From NCBI GenBank assembly GCA_036674765.1, contig JARVKI010000015.1, forward strand, positions 310,001-374,000: 64,000 nt of DNA, written 5' to 3'. The stretch's first letter is position 1. Every line of letters begins with the position of its first letter. Positions 57,740 through 64,000 of this stretch are shown in pieces. The notes beneath the pieces are model-generated. The model made no database searches and was not told where the DNA came from. It saw only the letters and a program-made list of their open reading frames with translations. Made by a program: the position numbers and the translations under genes. The stretch comes from Seiridium cupressi (Eukaryota > Ascomycota > Sordariomycetes > Amphisphaeriales > Sporocadaceae).

Positions 57740-60130
57740 CTACTCCAGGGCAAGGAGGATTGCACTTCGGGATGGAATATACAGGTGTGTCCAATTCTTG
57801 CGTCCGTTCCACTCCATCGGCGTGGTGAAGAACCGCGTGGTCTCGTCGAGGCGACCATGCCCTCCGAACTCCGTGCGGTCAGTGTTGAGTACGATCTTGT
57901 AGGTACCGGGCAGCTCAATGCCGATTCGGTAATCGGTGTATGAGTTTGTGGGATGGAAATTGAAGACAAAGACAACGCCTGCACGCTCGAAGACCACAAT
58001 CTTGTCACTCTCATTCTTCAAGCTAATGTATGCCTGTGGGGAATGCAGCCAGCCGTATTTGTTCTCTGTCAGGTTCATCTCGCGATCGAACTCGTTCAGA
58101 TTACCGTAACGCAGCAGCTTGTCGTCGGTCAAGTTCAACTGGCGGCGAGCATACCAGAAGGAGTTGTTGTTGCCTTCTCTGGGAAAGTCCAGCCATTCAG
58201 GATGTCCAAACTCGTTACCCTCGAAATTGAGGTAACCCTCACCACCAAGGCCATGTGTGATGAGCCTTATCATCTTGTGCAACGACATGCCGCGGTCAAT
58301 GACCGGTGTCAGAGGCGTCAAAGTGGACATGTTGGTATACAGCTCCGCATCGCAAAGGTGCATCATCAAAGTCTTGTCACCGACGAGAGCCTGGTCATGC
58401 GACTCGGCATAGGCGATGGTTTTCTCGCCATGTCGGCGATTTGTGAGAGTCCAGCAGATGGCAGTCAGGTCCCACTCTTCATCTGTCTTCTCCTTGAGAA
58501 GCTTGATCCACATATCAGGGACCGCCATGGCCAGTCGGTAGTCGAATCCCACTCCACCTAGAGAAAGGGGCAGGCACAATGCTGGCATACCAGATACATC
58601 CTCCGCAATCGTGATAGACTCGGGGTACAAGTCGTGGATCATCTCGTTGGCAATCATGAGATAAGCCACCGCTTCTTCGTCCACTCCGGCTCCGAAGTAT
58701 TCGTGGTAGCCCCCGGAGAAGCCCCTGAGATATGTTAGCGTTCTGGCATATAGCTTGGAGCAGGAATTACTCACGTGCCAATGCCGTGGTGTGTGTAGAG
58801 CATGCTGGTGACACCATCGAAACGGAAACCATCAAAGTTGTACTCATCCATCCAGAAGCGCAAGTTGCTCAACAAGAACCTCAGAACTTCGTGGTGGCCA
58901 TAATTGAAGAGTCTGCTGTCCCACAATTCGTGTCTCCCCTTGGCACCCTCATGGAAGTAGAGATGATCTGTGCCATCAAATTCGTTCAGCCCATCGAGTA
59001 CGTTCTTGGAGGCATGACTGTGTACAACGTCGAGCAGTACGACCAGGCCCAAGCTATGAGCCACATCGAGGAGCTCCTTGAGTTCATCGGGCGTTCCGTA
59101 TCTGCTGCTTGCAGCAAAGAAGTTGTTGACTTGGTAACCAAAACTGGCGTAGTAGGCATGCTCCATGATAGCCATCAGTTGAATCACATTGTACCCCAAG
59201 TTTTTGATCCTGGGCAGCACGTTCTTCGTGAACTCTTTGAACGTCGTGACCCGCGTCTCCGGTGAAGAGATGCCGACGTGAGCTTCATATATCCGAGCGC
59301 TCAGCGGCTTCTTTGGTCTAGGGTGCTTGAAGGTATAGCGTTCGGCCGCAGGCGGATTCCAGAAGCGAGCATCGTAGGCTGGGGATACAGACAGATCTTG
59401 GGTAACGTATTTGATCCACGCGGGTAGTCGGTCGATTCGCTCGCCGTTGGGCTTGGTCATGGAAATCTATTGCACCATTTGTTAGTTGTCGTCGTATAGG
59501 ATGGTCCACTGAAGCATGGCTTGCCTTGAGCTTCGACTTATGTGGGATAGCCGGTTCCCCATTGACGGCTGGTATGACGATTTCCCACACTCCAAAGTCA
59601 TCCTTCTTCATGGAGTGAGAGCCTCTGTTCCAGCCATCTTTCTGTGTCAGCTGTAGTACTCCATGTCAAACGTGGCTGTAGGGGCCACCTACTGAAATCT
59701 CCAATCAAATATGCTTCTGTGGCGCCTGGTGCCCATTCTCTGTAGACGATGCTGTTGTCCTTGCCGACATTGAATCCGAACTTCTCGGTACCCTGCAAGC
59801 AACAAACATGCCGGATTAGCACGAGAATCAGCGATAGTGGAAGGGAAGGGCATGCGAACCCGGGAGAACTTTTCTATGCCACCTTCGGTGTCATTGATCG
59901 TCTTAGTCCAATCCTGGGCCTTCGTATATCTTCGTTTCAGTGTGTCCTGGAAAGGCGACAGCCAGGGATCAAGCTGGATAACGCCTGGGAAACCCGTTAG
60001 TTCACATGTAAGGTTGTTTGCACACGAGTCATTCCATACCAGTTCCGTCATTGGGGACTCCCGAAGCTGCACCTGACGACCCATTAGGTGCCAGTGAATT
60101 TGCTGAAGCTTCTGCCAAAGGTGCTGCCAT
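57740..60130 (-). CDS. GLC3: 1,4-alpha-glucan (glycogen) branching enzyme
   Basis: Six exons (60130-60040, 59984-59860, 59792-59693, 59637-59525, 59466-58775, 58724-57740) give 701 residues, the usual length. The enzyme makes alpha-1,6 branches in glycogen. Splicing restores [43 protein letters not shown] and HKSKLKISMTKP. The CBM48-like N-terminal domain is followed by a GH13 barrel with all four signature regions: [20 protein letters not shown] (nucleophile Asp), IAEDVSGMP (acid/base Glu) and YAESHDQ. The C-terminal part has [16 protein letters not shown] and an all-beta domain. Intron 4 (59467-59524) begins GCAAGC, so it appears to be a GC-AG intron. The donor of intron 2 (59859, GTTCGC) is weak. 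The 5' exon is a low-complexity Ala/Ser/Asn-rich leader. Very confident in function, good in exon structure. Confidence 0.95.
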
Positions 60131-61458
60131 CTTGATATGCAGAGATTTTGTTGATCAAGTGAAGATTGAGGAGTACAACACCGGATGTCTAGAAGATGAG
60201 CTTCCCGCTAGCAATCCTGGGAAAGCTAAGGTACGGGCATGAACAGGGGTCGGTATCAACAAGGTTGGCAGAGAAAGGACGCGTTCAAACGCAGTTTAGG
60301 GGAATAAGACCGCAGCTCATGTATTATATTCTTGTTCTCCGAGATGTGATATCCACTGAGTCTGTTGTGTTTGGACTCCTACTCCCTCCCTTATGGTACA
60401 CGGCATGCTCGTCTTCAGCCGTGTCGGACAGCCCACGAAGCTATTGGGGTAACCGCTAAGTAGCTTTATGACGTCGAGGGGCAACCGCAGCTGCAGCAAC
60501 TTTTCAGCGACCGACCAATTCAACGAGAATTATCCCTGCATTTGCAGTATCTATCCATATTTACCCTGGTCGATCACCTTACGATCATCTTTTTGCAGCG
60601 AGATAATTGCCGCTAGACGTCGCTCAAGCTCGTGAAAGGGGAGCAGACAAACTTGTCACTATCCGCTCATCCAAGCAGCAAAGGATGGTTCAAACCAGCA
60701 GGTCTAGCTGCACTGAGGTCTCCAATGTTTGGCTTTCACTAAGCCCACGAGAGCTTGAGCACTGATCACTGCCCATGGGCAGCCGACCAATTAGCGGTTG
60801 TTAGCGGCTCGTCCCACCCTTTCCCCGCCAGCAGCGGTGCACCCCGCGAAGTCTAGGCAGAGTCCAGAGTTGAGTTTAGAGCTCAGAGCTCAGATGGCTT
60901 GATATCGTTTGACGGGCTGCCTGTCTTCTGTGGAATCTGTGTAACGGATGAGGGACTTGGTATCATTGTTGAAGACTCGGTTTATCAGACATGTATGAAG
61001 GGCCGATATGCATAATACTTAATCAGCTCATCGAGGTTATTTGCAGGCGAAATTGGTCGAATGGGTTGAATGTCTCGGCTGTCCAGTTATTCCACTTTCG
61101 CAGCCTGCCATCATGGAGCGGTCGTGCAAGCGCCAACAATGCCCCGCATCCGGAATTACGACCACCAATGCCCACTCGGCTGGCGCATGCTTCCGAACAT
61201 CTCTCAGCACTCCGATCCAGGAGGATCAAACCCATCATTATCTGTATGCCTCTGATTACTAGAGAATAAATTATTCCTACCTAGGAACCAATGAACTTCC
61301 TCCCTCATTGTTAAAGTATTTTACATCGTCCCAATCCTCACGACACCTTTAACCCAGCTCCATCTCTGCGAATGTGCCTCTCCCCCACCGCGGTGTAAGT
61401 CGCTCGAATAGTCGCTGGTGAGGGGGGCCAGGAGACACCTCTGGGGTGTGCTATCAAG
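60131..61458. other. Divergent promoter region, GLC3 / ClpX
   Basis: This 1.3 kb between two outward-facing genes should contain both promoters. A short run of related GAGTT/GAGCTCAGA units lies near 60,865-60,895. No coding frame with features is seen. Confidence 0.45.
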
Positions 61459-63315
61459 ATGTTGTTGAAAGTGAGGCGGCCTCGTGCTGCTTCCCTAGCC
61501 ATTCCGCCGTCAAGCTCCCGCCGACGAGGCTTCGCAATATCATCCGTCGTCCGAACAGCGCCGCGCCGAACACGAGACCTCTCTTCGAGCTTCTCTAATA
61601 CATATGACCCAGACGAAGAGGGGAAGGGGCCAATGTTCAATAAGAATACGTTTGGTGTACCCCAGTTCTACCCTAGAGACCTCAAGAAGCGCGTGGATGA
61701 ATATGTTGTGGGACAAGACCGAGCCAAGAAGACGATATCGTCTGTCATTTTCAATCACTACCAGAATATCAGGAGGCGACAGCACCAAGAAGAGCAAGAT
61801 CGCAAGCGCGAGGAGAGACTACTAAGGCGAAACGAGGCAAAAGACAGGCATGCACGGGAGAGAGAGCCGATGCATCCTGTTGAAGGTGCGCTCTATTATG
61901 ATCCTCTGTGGCAAAGCTATGCTGCTGACGAAGCCTTCCAAGATGAATTCCCGGGCCACAATGATTCCGTACATCACACACATGAAATATGGCAGCACCG
62001 GGAGCAGGAAGACGATTTCTATATACCGGAGGACACAAGCCGACCGCCGCCTGTCAAAATCGACAAAAGTAATTTGCTGCTGATAGGGCCGACCGGCGTC
62101 GGTAAGACGTACATTTTAGAGTAGGTCTTTGAACATCGCATCTTGTCCAAACCTGGTGAAATTAACCACCTTTGCAGAACACTTAGCAAGAAAATCAATG
62201 CGCCCTTTACTATATGCGATTGCAATTCCTTCACACAAGCTGGCTATATCGGCCAAGACGTCGAGACCTGTATCGAGCGACTACTGATCGAGGCCAACTA
62301 CGACATAAAGGCGTGCGAGCACGGTATAGTAGTGCTAGACGAATTCGATAAGATAGCCAAGCGCGAGACCATGAACGGCCGAGACGTTGGAGGTGAAGGT
62401 GTACAGCAAGCACTTCTGAAGCTGGTCGAAGGGACTAAAGTTACCGTGAACGTTAAAGACAATCGTTCCTCGTCCTCGCGCTCTGCAAGTCCTATAACGA
62501 CCAACTATAGTGGGCCTGGGTCGACGTCCTCCAGCTCCGGGCCCCAAACCCAGCCTCCCGCGTCGGGCAAGGTTGATCAGTATACGATCGACACATCCAA
62601 TATTCTGTTCGTTCTTTGCGGTGCCTTCGTCGGACTTGACAAGGTAATTTTAAACAGAGTCTCGAAGCCGTCCATGGGCTTCGGATCTGAACTACGCAGC
62701 CGCTCGACCGATTCCAAGAGCCGACCCGATCTCCCCTTAGACTTGTTTAAACACCTCCCGCATCGACCGCCAAACGCGGCGGATGTTTCAGCCCTGACCG
62801 CTCTTGATCTGACGACCCCCGAGGATCTTCAGGGCTTCGGCTTTATTCCCGAGTTGATTGGGCGTATACACAATATTGTGGCACTGTCACCGCTGTCCCA
62901 AGACGACTTACTCAGGATTTTGACAGAACCGAGAAACAGCTTGGTAGCGCAGTATACAGCCCTTTTTGAAACCTATCCCTCATCCTTGGCTTTTACCCAC
63001 AAATCATTGCGAGCAGTAGCCGAGCGCGCTGAAAGATCGCAGACTGGTGCTCGTGGGTTGAAAATGGAAATGGAGCGCGTGCTGGCCGAGGCCATGTTCG
63101 ACGCGCCTATGCCATACGTGCTGGTCACAGAAGCGGCGGTGAAAGGCACAGATAAGGTCGACTATTGGGGCAAAGACGGCAAATTCGAGGTGGAGCGACG
63201 TATTAGGGACGAGGATGGGGTTCTCCCTGGCGAAGAGGTAGGACGTGGTGGGAGAGAGGTGGTAAGCAGCACCACGTTTGAAGAGTACCGCCAGGCGGGT
63301 GAGAGTGGTGCCTAG
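61459..63315 (+). CDS. Mitochondrial ClpX-type AAA+ unfoldase
   Basis: Two exons (61459-62120, 62178-63315), with a 57-nt phase-2 intron, give 599 residues. ClpX/Mcx1 unfolds proteins in the mitochondrial matrix, with or without the ClpP protease. The first ~45 residues are Arg/Ser/Ala rich, a targeting signal. Marks: YPRDLKKRVDEYVVGQDRAKK, Walker A GPTGVGKT (210-217), SFTQAGYIGQDVE, Walker B VVLDEFDK (Asp275, Glu276), GGEGVQQALLKLVEGTKVTV, GFIPELIGRI and the sensor-2 region QTGARGLKMEMERV. The N-terminal zinc-binding domain of bacterial ClpX is absent, and a charged insert (residues ~105-195) lies before Walker A. The loop SMGFGSEL resembles the (I/L)GF ClpP-docking loop. A second low-complexity Ser insert follows the VEGTKV strand. 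Name could be MCX1 or CLPX; function confident. Confidence 0.93.
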
Positions 63316-63780
63316 TAGGCCACTTTCGTTTCTCGACCAAGTATGATTTGATTATATGCATGGATGTGGCCTCTAGCGTAGATTACACTAGAGAGATGGC
63401 CACTTAATCTGACTATGAATGATGATGGATATGAAGGTCTGTACATAAAAAATAAAAGTAAAAGGCCCCAGACCATGCCAATCTGGTGAAGCATGGCAAT
63501 GGTGTTTTTTCTCTCTCTTTCTTCTACTAATCCTGTATATACAAACTCTGGCTTAACACAGATCTGATCACATTGTCCTCCACTGGTAACTATTTTTTTT
63601 AGGATTTTAAGCTGCCGGGTCATATTGATAGCGAGATAACTGGGACAATCTCCCAAGACATTTGACTTGGAGAAACATATATGTAGCAATGTATCCTTGA
63701 AAGCCAAGCATAACCGAGTCGTACTTAGCGGAAGTCGGCGAGGATCTCTGCAGTGTCGTTTCGGAGCTTTGTGGACGAAG
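63316..63780. other. ClpX 3' flank
   Basis: This contains the likely 3' UTR of the ClpX gene, with an AATAAAAG-like signal near 63,448-63,456. No other gene is recognised. Confidence 0.4.
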
Positions 63781-64000
63781 ATGCTGTTCAGTATTACCAG
63801 GTTCTCCCTCGGACTGACGACTGGAGTACTCGTGGCAGTGACTGTATGGAGAGCATGGGAGAGAAATCATTTGCAGAGTTTCTTATACGGCGAACCGGGG
63901 ACCATAGCTCCTGAACGATATGCGATTTTCATTGGTACATATGTACAATTGATCACCTGCTCTCCTGACCCCGCGACGCCTCTGGTTCCCGCTTTAGACG
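63781..64000 (+). CDS. Possible 5' end of a gene, open at window edge
   Basis: An ATG at 63781 opens a frame of 73 codons that runs off the window without a stop. It begins MLFSITRFSLGLTTGVLVAV followed by VWRAWERNHLQSFLYGE, which could be a signal anchor. I recognise no domain. A GTACAT at about 63,936 could be an intron donor. It may be chance; the ClpX 3' UTR is only ~0.5 kb away. Confidence 0.2.
   Translation, partial: MLFSITRFSLGLTTGVLVAVTVWRAWERNHLQSFLYGEPGTIAPERYAIFIGTYVQLITCSPDPATPLVPALD

Overview
This window looks like nuclear DNA of a filamentous ascomycete (Pezizomycotina). Genes sit on both strands, and most are interrupted by short introns of about 48-104 nt with GTAAGT-like donors and CTAAC-like branch points. 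Conserved fungal genes stand next to lineage-specific ones. A Dothideomycete is a reasonable guess, because introner-like repeats are known there and one candidate is present, but I cannot prove the class from sequence alone.

Region by region: positions 1-14,200 carry a mitochondrial RRG9 homologue, an MpaB/latex-clearing-type oxygenase, a seven-TM GPCR-like membrane protein, a doubtful small two-exon gene, a mitochondrial lipoate-protein ligase and chorismate synthase (ARO2). Positions 15,300-27,300 look like an accessory island: a DHA1-type MFS exporter, an inositol/sugar-type MFS transporter, a decayed THEM6-like thioesterase, and the wrecked 3' part (ER-KR-ACP) of a highly reducing polyketide synthase. 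Two copies of a ~90 bp repeat that begins like a 5' splice site lie here. One sits inside the thioesterase reading frame, is flanked by 6 bp direct repeats, and can be removed exactly as a GC-AG intron. Tandem repeats and a Cys/Gly codon run lie between the thioesterase and the PKS remnant.

Positions 27,900-63,300 are mostly housekeeping: V-ATPase subunit a (VPH1), an F-box/LRR protein, an ING-family PHD protein, a cis-prenyltransferase (RER2 type), a Dsc2/UBAC2-like rhomboid pseudoprotease, a Uds1-domain coiled-coil protein, a CAP10-like GT90 glycosyltransferase, a 2EXR protein, a Zn2Cys6 transcription factor, ORC5, glycogen branching enzyme and mitochondrial ClpX. The last 220 bases hold an open reading frame that runs off the edge.

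The housekeeping genes do not form an operon-like unit; several touch related compartments (ER: RER2, Dsc2; mitochondrion: RRG9, lipoate ligase, ClpX). In the island, two transporters, a thioesterase fragment and a PKS fragment together suggest the ruin of a secondary-metabolite cluster. Exon joins were worked out by hand from splice motifs, frame continuity and family conservation, so they are predictions. No CRISPR array, rRNA or convincing tRNA was seen.
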